The notes under the pieces are model-generated. The model ran no database searches and was not told the origin of the DNA. It saw nothing but the letters and a program-made list of their open reading frames with translations. From assembly GCF_017744445.1 (NCBI RefSeq), contig NZ_JAGIBH010000002.1, forward strand, positions 1-64,000: DNA of 64,000 nt, written 5' to 3'. Of the stretch, positions 1 through 8,721 are shown in pieces (the stretch's first letter is position 1; each line of letters begins with the position of its first letter). This DNA comes from Caulobacter sp. (GTDB lineage Bacteria > Pseudomonadota > Alphaproteobacteria > Caulobacterales > Caulobacteraceae). The position numbers were made by a program, and so were the translations under genes.

Positions 1-2130
1 GGCGTCTATGCGGACACCAGCGGCTGGACGGACGTGACCAAGCTGACCGTCACCGACAAGGAGTCGACGCAGATCACGGCCGGCGCGGCCCAGGACGTCA
101 CGATCACCAACACCGACCAGGGCGGCTTCACCTTCATCGCCGACGGCGGCCACGACGTGACCGTATCGATCGCCAACAGCGGCGGCACGGTCCGCGTCGG
201 CACGAACGCCGCCCCGACCGGCGCCCTGGTCTTCACGCGAGCCAGCACCGGCCCGGGCGTGCTCAACATCGTCGCCGGGACCTCGGCCGACATCACCCTG
301 ACCGCCACCAATGCGGTGAACAGCACCCTGTCGGGCGGCACGGCGGTCATCGACGGCACGGCCCTGACCACGGCGATCAAGGTCAAGGGCTCGCAAGCCA
401 TCACCGCCGACGCCAACACGGCCGGGCATACCGGCGACAATTTCACCATCAACAGCAATGCGGGCGCGATCACGACGCTGGAGGCCGACGGCTTCAACAG
501 CGTCAACTTCTTCGGCAGCGCGGTGACCACGCTGAAGATCGCGCACGGCGCGCTCTTCAGCATCAACAACAGCGCCGGGCCGTCGGCCGCCACGACCCTG
601 ACCGCGACGGTCGACGCCTTCATCGGCGACTTCTCGGACCAGGCCGTCTACCAGACTCTGAACATCAACCGGGAAGGCGGCGCCTCGACCCTGGATATGC
701 GCATGAACGCCCTGAAGACGCTGACGATCGGCGGCTCCAGCGCGCTGACGCTGTATATCGAGACGAACGCCACAAACCTGGAGACGATCACCGTGACCGG
801 CGCGGGCGCCTTCGACGCCGGCGATCTCACCAGCTTCTCCAACCTGACCACGCTGAGCGCCGGGACGGCCACCGGCGCGATCACCGCCAAGGTCGATGGC
901 GGCGTCACGGCTGTCAGCACGGGTTCGGCCGCCGACGTGCTCACCGTAACCGGCGCATCGATCAGCAAGTCCATCGCGACCGGCGACGGCGACGACACGG
1001 TGACCCTGAGCAACGCCGCCACGATCGGCGCGACGATCGACGGCGGGGCCGGCAGCCACGACGTCCTGAAGCTCTCCGCCGCCGCCGCCGCGTCGGCCTT
1101 CGCGACCACCTACGTCACGGGCTTCGAGGTGCTGGATATCGGCTCTCTGGGCAGCCGCGTCATCGACGTTTCGGCCCTGGGCGGCGCCAGCCTGATCAAG
1201 GCCAAGGACAGCGGGACCATCACCGGCCTGGCCAGCGGCGCCACTGTGGAGATCGACGGCGAGGCGAACTTCACGCTGGGCGGCGACTTCACCAGCGTGA
1301 ACGACAGCCTGACCCTGAACTACACCGGCCCCGCGCCCAGCACCGGCGTGTTCCTGGGCGCCGTCTACAGCACAGCCGTCGAGACCATGAACATCCACAT
1401 GGACCAGACCGGCTGGGTTCCCGGCGCCTATGCGGCGATGGAGTGGCGCGACGCCTCCGCGACCGTGGTGAACCTGACGGGCGCCGGCTACATGTACGTT
1501 GAAGCCTTGGTCAGCGACAACCTGAGCAAGGTCGACGCCAGCAGCTTCGACGGCGATGTCTTCTTCTACCAGTGGGGCAATCTGGCCACCACCGCCAACG
1601 TCACGGTCACGGGCGCGGCGCACCACGACAACATCTTCTATTTCCGCGGGCGGGGCGCCGTCACCTATACCGGCGGCGACGCCACGGACGTGGTCGCCGT
1701 CGGCGGCGGCGCGAACGTGATCGATGTCGGGACGGGCGACGACGTCGTGTTCCTCAGAGCGGTCAACAGCGCCACCCGCTTCACCACGGTCACGGGGCTG
1801 GGCGACCCGGGCGATCGCCTAGGCTTGGAGTTCAGCGGCTTCACCGGCGCCGTCACCCAAGTGACCGGCCACACGACCCTGATCGACTATCTGAACGCGA
1901 GCTCGGCCAGCACGACCGCCGGGGGGGCGGACGTCGTGCACTGGTTCGAGCTAGGCGCAGACGCCTATGTCGTCTGGGATTTCAGCAACAGCGCCACGTA
2001 CGACGAAAACAACGGCGCCGTGGTCAAGCTGGTGGGCATGGCCGGCCACTTCAGCGGCCCCCTGAACACGGTCGCGACCTACGAAACCTTTGGCTTACGC
2101 AACTACATCGGCCGCATGATCGAGTTCTAA
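1..2130 (+). CDS. S-layer-like (RsaA-type) secreted protein, 5' end outside window
   Basis: The reading frame is open from the first base, so the N terminus lies outside the window; 709 residues are visible. Composition is Ala/Gly/Thr/Ser/Asp rich and Cys-free, as in S-layer proteins. Two short RTX-like stretches (GDGDDTV near residue 331 and GTGDDVV near 578) may bind calcium. The last 150 residues resemble the C terminus of Caulobacter RsaA: a TVTGLGDPGDRLGL segment, then a W-F-x-L-G-x-D-x-Y-V-V-W motif and a final VVKLVGM segment, which in RsaA forms the uncleaved type I secretion signal. After that the protein has an extra tail ending in GRMIEF. Export by an RsaDEF-like type I system is inferred from the family; no transporter genes are in the window. 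Whether it has an RsaA-type anchor at its N terminus cannot be seen. Confidence 0.8.
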   Translation, partial: GVYADTSGWTDVTKLTVTDKESTQITAGAAQDVTITNTDQGGFTFIADGGHDVTVSIANSGGTVRVGTNAAPTGALVFTRASTGPGVLNIVAGTSADITLTATNAVNSTLSGGTAVIDGTALTTAIKVKGSQAITADANTAGHTGDNFTINSNAGAITTLEADGFNSVNFFGSAVTTLKIAHGALFSINNSAGPSAATTLTATVDAFIGDFSDQAVYQTLNINREGGASTLDMRMNALKTLTIGGSSALTLYIETNATNLETITVTGAGAFDAGDLTSFSNLTTLSAGTATGAITAKVDGGVTAVSTGSAADVLTVTGASISKSIATGDGDDTVTLSNAATIGATIDGGAGSHDVLKLSAAAAASAFATTYVTGFEVLDIGSLGSRVIDVSALGGASLIKAKDSGTITGLASGATVEIDGEANFTLGGDFTSVNDSLTLNYTGPAPSTGVFLGAVYSTAVETMNIHMDQTGWVPGAYAAMEWRDASATVVNLTGAGYMYVEALVSDNLSKVDASSFDGDVFFYQWGNLATTANVTVTGAAHHDNIFYFRGRGAVTYTGGDATDVVAVGGGANVIDVGTGDDVVFLRAVNSATRFTTVTGLGDPGDRLGLEFSGFTGAVTQVTGHTTLIDYLNASSASTTAGGADVVHWFELGADAYVVWDFSNSATYDENNGAVVKLVGMAGHFSGPLNTVATYETFGLRNYIGRMIEF

Positions 2131-2219
2131 CGCCGCGCCCCATCCCCAAAGCACACGAAAGTCGACTACCGAACTTTTCGCCGATTCAGCTACAAGGGCC
2201 TCAGTGATGATTCGACACT

Positions 2220-2224
2220 AGGAG
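2220..2224 (+). promoter_or_regulatory. Ribosome binding site pointing to an ATA start at 2232
   Basis: AGGAG lies 7 nt before ATA at 2232. No ATG, GTG or TTG lies at that distance in the frame of the downstream S-layer gene; the first ATG is at 2259, 34 nt after the AGGAG. An in-frame TGA at 2208-2210 closes the frame upstream. Confidence 0.6.
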
Positions 2225-2231
2225 TGTCATA

Positions 2232-5123
2232 ATAGCCTATACGCTGAAGCAGCTCGTCATGGCCTGGACGGCGGCGCACGGCGGGGTCGAACCCGACGCC
2301 CAGACCCTCTCCACCTTGCAGATCATGACCAATGCGTCGTTCAGCGACCAGGATCGGATCGGCTTCATCCTGAACAGCGTCGACGGCGGCACGTCGCTGG
2401 CGGTGCTCAGCTACCAGTTCTTCACCGGCAAGAGCCCGACCCAGGACGGCCTGGCGTACCTGCTGGGCTCGACCGCCAATCCCAACGGCCTGAACGACGC
2501 CTACTACGCCCAGTTCAACACCGAGAACCGCTACATCAACTTCTCCGCCAACCTCGGCGTGGAGGGCGAAGGCGCGGCGGCCTTCGCGGGCAAGTACGGC
2601 GCGCTGAGCTTTTCCGACTACGTGGCGTCGATCTACGAGACCATCATCGGCCACGCCTACGCCACGGCCGCCGGCATCGACGCGGCCAAGGCCATCGCCG
2701 ACATCGTCTCCCGCCAGGACGCCCTGCTGGCCACGGCCAAGAGCGCCGGCATGATCACCGACGGCATGAGCCAGGCCCAGATCGACCTGGCCCTGAAGGC
2801 GGCCGCCGCAGGCTACCTGCTGGGCGAGGCCATCAAGGCCGATGTCGGCCTGTACGCCGCCGCGGCCAACAACTTCCTGCTGGGGGTCATCAAGGGCGAC
2901 GCGGTCTACAACACCGACATCACCACGACCTACAAGCCGGTGGAGGGCTCGGGCTCCAGCGGAACGGGCCAGCCCGTGATCACCCCGCCGCCGCCCGACA
3001 CCGTCGTCGGCTACGAGCCCCCGCCGCCGCCTCCGCCCGAACCGGAGCCCGAGCCGGATCCCGCCCCGGTCTCCCAGGCCTTCAGCCTGACCACGGGAAC
3101 GGACGACTTCACCGGCCAGGGCGCGGACGACACCTTCACCGGCACGGTCGGCGCTTCCGGAACGCTGAACGCTGGCGACAAGCTGGACGGCGCGGGCGGC
3201 GTCGATACCCTGAGGGCCGTCAGCGGCGCGACGGCGACCTTCGCGATGTCGGGGCCCACGATCAGCAACATCGAGCGCCTGCAGGCGATCGTCGGCTCCG
3301 GCACGTTCACCCTGAACATGGCCGGCGCCGCGGCCTTCACCGAGGTCGTCAACAGCGACTCGGCCGGCAACATCGTGTTCCAGAACCTGGAGCACATTGC
3401 CAAGATGGCCGTCGCCAATGTCGGGTCCGGCCGGGTCACGACCTTTAACTACGCCGCCGGCGCCCTGACCGGGACGGCCGACGTCGCCGAACTGAGCCTG
3501 ACCAATGTCACCAGCAACGCCACGATCTTCCTGACCGCCGCGTCGCCCGCCACAAATATGTTCGAGACGCTGAACATCGCCTCGAACGGAACGGCCAACG
3601 CCTTTGTCCTGTCGACCGACAGCGCCCAGACCAGCCTGGCGACGATCAACATCACCGGCGCCGCGCCACTGACCCTGAGCGTCGCCAGCTCGACGGAAAA
3701 GGTAAGGACCGTCGCCACCATAGACGCCAGCGCGACCACCGGCGGCGTCACGATCGGCAGCACGTCGTTTACGCTCGGCGCGGCCGACCAGACGATCAAG
3801 CTGGGGTCAGGCGACGACGTCGTCTATTTCGGCGCCAACCTGACCAGCGCCGACACCGTCGACGGCGGTGCGGGCTACGACGTGCTGAGCGTGTCCGGCT
3901 CCGTGACCTCCCGCACCGCCCTGACCAATGTCAGCAACATCGAGGCCCTCCGTTTCAACATGGGCGCCGGCAGCGCCTTGACCCAGAACGCCAGCCTGCT
4001 GGCCGGGCACGGGCTGACCGAGTTGCAGATCGACGGCTCCAGCCTGACATCCGTCAGCCTCACCGGTATCGAAATCGGCGAGACGATCACGCTGACGAGC
4101 AGCACGACGAAGACCACACTGTCGCTAGGCCTAGTCGGCGGCGGCAGCGGCGCATCCGATAGCCTGACTCTGAACTTCGCCAGCACGAGCGCGACGGCCT
4201 CGGTGGTGAACAAGCTCAACGGCATCGCGGGCCTGGAAACCCTCAACATCGTCACGGGCGGCGCCGCGGCCGGATACACGATCAGCACGAACGCCGTCAC
4301 CGCCAAACAGGTGATCACAGGCGCCAAGCCCCTAGCCATGACCATGGACGCCAGCGCCGCCGCCGATATCGACGCCGGCGCCTTCACCGGCGCGCTGACG
4401 GTCACCATGGCCAGCAGCCAGTCCGACACGATCATCCTGGGCGCCGGGAGCGACACTGTGAACGCCAACAATGGGACGGACACCATCTATCTGGGACCGG
4501 CGAACGACACCTCCCATGCCTATCGCGGCGCGGACAAGATCTACACCGGCTCGACGAACGCCCGCGCCACGATCGTCTTCACCGACAACACCGAGACCGT
4601 CGGCGGCGGCGCCAGCACGTCCCTGGCTGGCGTCGTCGCCATCGCCTCCACCCCGACCGGCAATGGGAATATTGGCGTCACCCCCCTGCGGTTCAGCGCT
4701 GGCGACGATCATTTCTCGATCAACGGTGTCCACGGCCTGTCGAAGGGCTCGACCCTGGCGGGCCTGAACAGCGGCGACAGCATGGTGTTGCAGTCGATCA
4801 GCTCGACCGACGTCGCCACGGCCGCCACCACCAACGTCTCGTTCATCGGGCTCTCGACCGCCGCGGCCTTCCACACCGATATCAAGACCACCTTCGCCGA
4901 CGCCATCGGCACGTCCAGCATCACCGGTCTGGCCGCCGGCGGCGCCTATCTGGTCGCGATGTACGACAGCACCAACCTCAGGACACTGGTGGGCCTGGTC
5001 CATGTCGGCGACGGCGACACCACGCTGTCGGCCGCCGACTTCACGGACACGGGCGTCGTGCTGATCGGGGTGTTCAACACGGCGTCGCTGATGACCGGCT
5101 TCTCCCTCCAGACCGCCATCTGA
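2232..5123 (+). CDS. S-layer-like protein with RsaA-type LPS-anchoring N terminus
   Basis: About 963 residues. Residues 1-240 align by eye with the N-terminal domain of Caulobacter RsaA that binds LPS O-antigen: xAYTLKQLVMAWTAAHGG matches RsaA AYTTAQLVTAYTNANLG, followed by SYQFFTGKSP, LNDAYYAQFNTENRYINFS and AAAGYLLGEAIKADVG. A Pro/Glu-rich linker (seven consecutive prolines, then PEPEPEPDP) at about residues 260-280 joins it to a long Thr/Ala/Gly beta-rich region with a few RTX-like repeats (GSGDDVVYFG, DGGAGYD, GAGSDTV). The start is placed at ATA 2232 because homology begins there and AGGAG precedes it by 7 nt; the first standard start, ATG 2259, would remove nine conserved residues. Type I secretion and surface anchoring are inferred from the family. 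It is tandem to the upstream S-layer-like gene with a gap of about 100 bp. Confidence 0.82.
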   Translation: MAYTLKQLVMAWTAAHGGVEPDAQTLSTLQIMTNASFSDQDRIGFILNSVDGGTSLAVLSYQFFTGKSPTQDGLAYLLGSTANPNGLNDAYYAQFNTENRYINFSANLGVEGEGAAAFAGKYGALSFSDYVASIYETIIGHAYATAAGIDAAKAIADIVSRQDALLATAKSAGMITDGMSQAQIDLALKAAAAGYLLGEAIKADVGLYAAAANNFLLGVIKGDAVYNTDITTTYKPVEGSGSSGTGQPVITPPPPDTVVGYEPPPPPPPEPEPEPDPAPVSQAFSLTTGTDDFTGQGADDTFTGTVGASGTLNAGDKLDGAGGVDTLRAVSGATATFAMSGPTISNIERLQAIVGSGTFTLNMAGAAAFTEVVNSDSAGNIVFQNLEHIAKMAVANVGSGRVTTFNYAAGALTGTADVAELSLTNVTSNATIFLTAASPATNMFETLNIASNGTANAFVLSTDSAQTSLATINITGAAPLTLSVASSTEKVRTVATIDASATTGGVTIGSTSFTLGAADQTIKLGSGDDVVYFGANLTSADTVDGGAGYDVLSVSGSVTSRTALTNVSNIEALRFNMGAGSALTQNASLLAGHGLTELQIDGSSLTSVSLTGIEIGETITLTSSTTKTTLSLGLVGGGSGASDSLTLNFASTSATASVVNKLNGIAGLETLNIVTGGAAAGYTISTNAVTAKQVITGAKPLAMTMDASAAADIDAGAFTGALTVTMASSQSDTIILGAGSDTVNANNGTDTIYLGPANDTSHAYRGADKIYTGSTNARATIVFTDNTETVGGGASTSLAGVVAIASTPTGNGNIGVTPLRFSAGDDHFSINGVHGLSKGSTLAGLNSGDSMVLQSISSTDVATAATTNVSFIGLSTAAAFHTDIKTTFADAIGTSSITGLAAGGAYLVAMYDSTNLRTLVGLVHVGDGDTTLSAADFTDTGVVLIGVFNTASLMTGFSLQTAI

Positions 5124-5151
5124 TCCTCGATCAAGACCGGCAGAACACCGG

Positions 5152-5205
5152 TTGACAAACGCGCGCCTTCAATTTAACGATCTTGTTAATTAGCAAACTT
5201 GTTAA
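5152..5205 (+). promoter_or_regulatory. Promoter with two ArsR-type operators
   Basis: TTGACA (5152-5157) and TAACGA (5175-5180) are 17 bp apart and could be -35 and -10 boxes. Two operator-like palindromes follow: TTAAC-N6-GTTAA at 5174-5189, overlapping the -10, and TTAGC-N6-GTTAA at 5190-5205, directly abutting it. The ArsR start codon is at 5210. Autorepression by the ArsR product is the natural reading. The same layout occurs upstream of the ArsR gene at 44805. Confidence 0.6.
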
Positions 5206-5209
5206 ATAA

Positions 5210-5560
5210 ATGACCGATCCCCTCTCCGTCACCTTCCAGGCCCTGGCCGACCCGACCCGCCGGGCGATCCTCGCCCGGCTGGCCAGCGGCGAGGCCACGG
5301 TCAACCAGCTGGCCGAGCCGTTCGACATCAGCCTGCCCGCCGTCTCGCGCCACTTGAAGGTGCTGGAGGGCGCGGGGCTGATCAGCCGCTCGCGCGAGGC
5401 GCAAGCTCGCCCCTGCAAGCTGGAACCGGAGGCCCTGCAACGGGCCTATGGCTGGATCGACTACTACCGCCGCTTCTGGGACCAGAGCTTCGACCGCATG
5501 GCCGACTATCTGGCGGAGCTGCAGGCCGAGGAAGCCAACTCAAAGGACACTTCCGAATGA
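5210..5560 (+). CDS. ArsR-family winged-helix transcriptional regulator
   Basis: 116 residues, the normal size for ArsR/SmtB repressors. The N-terminal LADPTRRAILARL and the recognition helix region ISLPAVSRHLKVLEGAGLI are typical. No metal-binding CxC motif is present, which fits the subgroup paired with SRPBCC/AHSA1 proteins rather than metal sensors. Its stop overlaps the next start (ATGA), so the two are translationally coupled. The twin palindromes immediately upstream probably mediate autoregulation. The ligand is unknown. A paralogous pair lies at 44805-45559. Confidence 0.9.
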   Translation: MTDPLSVTFQALADPTRRAILARLASGEATVNQLAEPFDISLPAVSRHLKVLEGAGLISRSREAQARPCKLEPEALQRAYGWIDYYRRFWDQSFDRMADYLAELQAEEANSKDTSE

Positions 5561-6015
5561 CCGACACTGTCGTGATCCAGGACGACGAGCTCCTGATCGA
5601 ACGCATCTTCGACGCCCCGCGCGAGCTGGTGTTCCGCGTCTGGACCAAGCCCGAACACCTGATGAAATGGTGGGGCCCCAAGAGCTTCACCCCGCTGGCC
5701 ATCGAGCAGGATTTCCGCGTCGGCGGGACCTATCACTACGGCATGCTCAGCGAGGAGGGCCGCGAGGTCTGGAAGTCGGGGGTCTACAAGGAGATCGTCC
5801 CGAACGAGCGCATCGTCATGACCTTCCGCTGGGACGATGGGGCCTTCGACGTCGATAACCTGGTCACCGTCACCTTCGTCACCATGGCCAGCGGCCGCAC
5901 CCTGTTCCGCTTCCACCAGGCGCCGTTCAAGACGCTCGAGGCCCGCGACGCCCACATCGGCGGCTGGAGCAGCCTGTTCGAGAAAATGGCCGCCTATCTG
6001 GAGACCGCCCAATGA
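5557..6015 (+). CDS. SRPBCC / AHSA1-domain protein
   Basis: 152 residues. The N terminus reads RIFDAPRELVFRVWTKPEHLMKWWGP, the hallmark of the AHSA1 (activator of Hsp90 ATPase homology 1) branch of START-like proteins, followed by the usual GGTYHYGM and a C-terminal GGWSSLFEKMAAYL helix. These proteins have a hydrophobic cavity for small lipophilic ligands and are commonly encoded next to ArsR regulators. It overlaps both neighbours by 4 nt and so sits in a three-gene operon with the ArsR gene and a GST. Ligand and biochemical role cannot be read from sequence. Confidence 0.9.
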   Translation: MTDTVVIQDDELLIERIFDAPRELVFRVWTKPEHLMKWWGPKSFTPLAIEQDFRVGGTYHYGMLSEEGREVWKSGVYKEIVPNERIVMTFRWDDGAFDVDNLVTVTFVTMASGRTLFRFHQAPFKTLEARDAHIGGWSSLFEKMAAYLETAQ

Positions 6016-6674
6016 ACGCGCTCGTTTCCGCCTATGCCTGGGTGCCCGGCATTGCCCGGGGCCATGTCCGCGACCTGCGGGTCCGCTGGGCGCTGGAAGA
6101 GGCCGACATGCCCTATGAGGCCGAGCTGATCCGCCTGGACGACAAGACCGCCTACCGCGCCAAGCAGCCGTTCGGCCAGGTCCCGGCCTATGTCGACGAC
6201 GAGGTCGAGATGTTCGAGAGCGGCGCGATCGTGCTGCACCTGGCCGAGCGCCATGAGGCGCTGATGCCGCGCGACGCGGCGGGCCGGGCAAGGGTCCAGA
6301 CCTGGATCTTCTGCGCGCTCAACACCATGGAGACCCCGATCGCCATGCTGGCCGAGCTGAACATCTTCTGCGCCGGCCAGGCCTGGACCGAGGAGGCTCG
6401 TCCGCGCGTCGAGGGCTGGGTGCGCATGCGGCTGGGCGAGCTGGAGACCCGGCTGGGCGACAAGGCCTATCTGGACGGCGACGCCTTCACGGCCGGCGAC
6501 ATCCTGATGGCCGACGTGCTGCGCATGATCCCCGAGCCGATGCTGGCGGAGTATCCCAAGCTGGCAGCCTATCTGGCGCGCTGCCTGGCGCGTCCGGGCT
6601 TCAAGAAGGCCCTGGACGCCCAGATGGCCGACTTCACCGGCTCGCCGCCGGCGGGCTGGACGGGGCCGCAATAA
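6012..6674 (+). CDS. Glutathione S-transferase family protein
   Basis: 220 residues with the two-domain GST layout: an N-terminal thioredoxin-like domain (RVRWALEEADMPYEAELIRL, then PFGQVPAYVDDEVEMFESGAI with the cis-Pro and Glu-Ser glutathione contacts near residues 57-75) and an all-helical C-terminal domain containing FTAGDILMADVL. It is the third gene of the ArsR-AHSA1-GST operon (ATGA overlap), suggesting detoxification of a hydrophobic or electrophilic compound. Its 3' end overlaps by 41 bp the convergent patatin gene. Substrate is unknown. Confidence 0.9.
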   Translation: MNALVSAYAWVPGIARGHVRDLRVRWALEEADMPYEAELIRLDDKTAYRAKQPFGQVPAYVDDEVEMFESGAIVLHLAERHEALMPRDAAGRARVQTWIFCALNTMETPIAMLAELNIFCAGQAWTEEARPRVEGWVRMRLGELETRLGDKAYLDGDAFTAGDILMADVLRMIPEPMLAEYPKLAAYLARCLARPGFKKALDAQMADFTGSPPAGWTGPQ

Positions 6675-7824
6675 CCGGCGGAGCCGCTTCGGGGATCGCC
6701 GGCTGCGCCCAGGCGATCTCCATCTCGGCCCGGCGCTTGCCAAGGTCGAACAGGGTCCGGCGGTTGTCGGCGCTGAAGTCCAGGCCCGAGGTGTCGACGG
6801 CCGCGTCGTCGGGAATGGCCGCATAGACCAGGCTGCCGCCGTTGCGCCGGGCGAAGGCGGCGCTGGCGGTCAGGTGGGTGCGCATCAGCGCCTTGCTCAT
6901 GGTCAGCCACGAGCGGCCCACCACCGACAGGGTGCCGCCCTTGGTGAAGCCGAACGCCCCGCCGATCTTGCCGTTGACCAGCACCGTGATGTGGCCCGGC
7001 CGCGCCTCGCCGGCCTTGGGCGCGGTCCACAGCAACAGCGACTCCGGGGCCACGAAGAACGGGATCGTCACCCCGCCGTCGACATGCATTTCCGACAGCT
7101 TGCGTCCGGCGCCCTCGACCTCGATCAGGGTGGGCGGGAAGACGCCGGGGATGCTGGCCGAGGCCACCAGCACGTCCTGGAACAGCTTGCGCGAGGCCTC
7201 GTCGCCACGCGCGGCGATGGCGCCCATGTCCCAGATCACCGTCTCCTCGGTGTCGAGATTGGTGGTGGCGATCAGCAGCCGCCGGCCCTTGGCGTGCTCC
7301 ATGGCGATCGCATACAGCATCGGCGCGTCGACATATTTGTCGACCAGGGCCCGCAGCGCCTTGGTGTCGTAGAAGCCGGGCCGGAACAGCAGGTCGATGC
7401 CGCGCTTCTCCAGGATCTTGTCGGCGGCCTTGCTGGTGTAGGCCTCGGTCAGGCGGCGGTCCCAGTCGGGGCCGAGGAAGGCGAAGGGCGCGGTCAGGGC
7501 GCCGGTCGAGACGCCCGTGACGATGTCGAACTCGGGTCGCTGGCCGGTCTTGGTCCAGCCCACCAGCACGCCGGCCCCGTAAGCCCCGTTCGAGCCGCCG
7601 CCCGAGATGGCCAGCACGTCGAAGGTCTTCTGGTTGGCGCGTCGGGTGCGAGCGGCCTCGGCGAAGCGGATGCCGGCCTCGGCGTCGCTGGCGTTGAAGC
7701 GGATATCGTTCAGCCCCTTGGGCGCCTCGGCCGCCAGGTCGCTGGCCGTGAACGCATCGCGCGGCAGGGAACCGCAGGCGGCCAGCGTGAAGGCGGCGAA
7801 GAGGATGGCGAGCAGCCGGGACAT
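6634..7824 (-). CDS. Patatin-like phospholipase, predicted lipoprotein
   Basis: 396 residues from the ATG at 7824, chosen because the sequence then starts MSRLLAILFAAFTLAACGSL, a clear lipoprotein signal with the lipobox Cys at residue 17. A frame extension upstream to 7860 would put 12 charged/Pro residues before it. Patatin features are complete: oxyanion loop SGGGSNGAYG (about 74-83), nucleophile elbow GVSTG with Ser about 106, and the DGG of the catalytic dyad (Asp about 249). Expected activity is lipid acyl hydrolysis in the periplasm or at the outer membrane. It converges on and overlaps the GST gene. Confidence 0.9.
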   Translation of the reverse strand: MSRLLAILFAAFTLAACGSLPRDAFTASDLAAEAPKGLNDIRFNASDAEAGIRFAEAARTRRANQKTFDVLAISGGGSNGAYGAGVLVGWTKTGQRPEFDIVTGVSTGALTAPFAFLGPDWDRRLTEAYTSKAADKILEKRGIDLLFRPGFYDTKALRALVDKYVDAPMLYAIAMEHAKGRRLLIATTNLDTEETVIWDMGAIAARGDEASRKLFQDVLVASASIPGVFPPTLIEVEGAGRKLSEMHVDGGVTIPFFVAPESLLLWTAPKAGEARPGHITVLVNGKIGGAFGFTKGGTLSVVGRSWLTMSKALMRTHLTASAAFARRNGGSLVYAAIPDDAAVDTSGLDFSADNRRTLFDLGKRRAEMEIAWAQPAIPEAAPPVIAAPSSPPAASR

Positions 7825-7886
7825 GGGGAATGGGAAAGCTGGACGGCGGGGCGGCGTCAAGGGTCGAGCGCTACGCCTTCCTAAAA

Positions 7887-8079
7887 CCCTCTCTCATAGA
7901 GAGAGGGAGGGGCCCGCCGCGAAGCGGTGGGAGGGTGAGAGGTTACACCCTCACCGGACAGGACAGTGAGACGGATGACGGGAGTCGGCGGAAAGAACTC
8001 GGACTTACCGGCCACCGGCGAAACCTCTCACCCTCCCACGCCTACGGCGCGGGTCCCTCCCTCTCTCTATGAGAGAGGG
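7887..8079. repeat. Palindromic intergenic repeat, family A, copy 1
   Basis: Begins CCCTCTCTCATAGAGAGAGG and ends with the matching CTCTCTATGAGAGAGGG, with internal segments GTGAGAGGTTACACCCTC and CCTCTCACCCTCCCACGC. Related copies occur at 13507-13639 and 16048-16180. This copy is longer in the middle than the other two. It lies between the patatin gene start and the cold-shock gene end. Confidence 0.85.
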
Positions 8080-8108
8080 TTTTCGGCTCAGGCCTCGCTC
8101 CAAACGAA

Positions 8109-8136
8109 AACAGGCCAGCGCGAGCGCTGGCCTGTT
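8109..8136 (-). terminator. Rho-independent terminator of the cold-shock gene
   Basis: A perfect 13-bp inverted repeat (AACAGGCCAGCGC / GCGCTGGCCTGTT) with a 2-base core, followed on the minus strand by a short T-run. It lies 30 bp beyond the cold-shock stop. Confidence 0.8.
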
Positions 8137-8166
8137 CGTAGAACCTGTCGGCTCGCCGCGGGTCGC

Positions 8167-8376
8167 TTAGACCGCTTGCAGCTGGCCGGCCGAGGTCTTG
8201 CCGCTGCGGCGGTCGACTTCCGGCTCGAACGAGATCTTTTGACCTTCGTTCAGCGAGCCGAGGCCAGCGCGTTCAACGGCCGAGATGTGGACGAAGATGT
8301 CGTTGCCGCCGTTGTCCGGCTGGATGAAGCCGAAGCCCTTGGTGGAATTGAACCACTTCACGGTGCCAGTAGCCAT
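8167..8376 (-). CDS. Cold-shock domain protein (CspA family)
   Basis: 69 residues, typical for a single cold-shock domain. RNP1 (KGFGFI, residues 13-18) and RNP2 (DIFVHI, about 26-31) are intact, and the start [19 protein letters not shown] is canonical. It binds single-stranded nucleic acid and acts as an RNA chaperone or antiterminator. A strong terminator follows it. The roughly 340 bp AT-richer region upstream could include a long 5' untranslated leader, a common feature of csp genes. Confidence 0.96.
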   Translation of the reverse strand: MATGTVKWFNSTKGFGFIQPDNGGNDIFVHISAVERAGLGSLNEGQKISFEPEVDRRSGKTSAGQLQAV

Positions 8377-8721
8377 GGGGGAGTATCCTTAGTCACGGGT
8401 GTTCGCCGACCGAAAACGTCCCGATCAGCGATCAAATTTCGTTGGAAGTTCGGAAGGCGCGTCCGGCGCTCCACCACGGGAGCAAGGAATAGCAGGCCGA
8501 GCGGCAGCGAATTCGATGGGGCAATATCGCTGATTTTATTCCAAAAATCAAGGAAGGAATATTCGATCTACTTGAGGCGCAAGCCGCGCCTGGTATGGCG
8601 TTTCGAGCGTTGCCTTGTCTGGGCGAGATTTTTTCCTGTGATGTGAGACGCTTGATCGAAGAGGCTTGCGAGAGTCGCATTTGCAATTCATTCTCAGGAT
8701 CATCATCGCGAGGAGACGACG
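8377..8721. other. Intergenic region between cold-shock gene and small ORF
   Basis: About 345 bp between divergently oriented genes, visibly richer in A/T than its surroundings (for example around 8520-8560). It should contain the promoter and leader of the cold-shock gene on the minus strand and of the 54-residue ORF on the plus strand. No specific operator could be identified. Confidence 0.5.

Noticed and set aside
2190..3395. 401-residue antisense frame over the S-layer anchor gene
   Set aside because: Shadow frame; the plus strand has recognisable RsaA homology.
7887..8079. Possible CRISPR array
   Set aside because: The repeat copies are spread over the window without regular spacers, and no cas gene is present.
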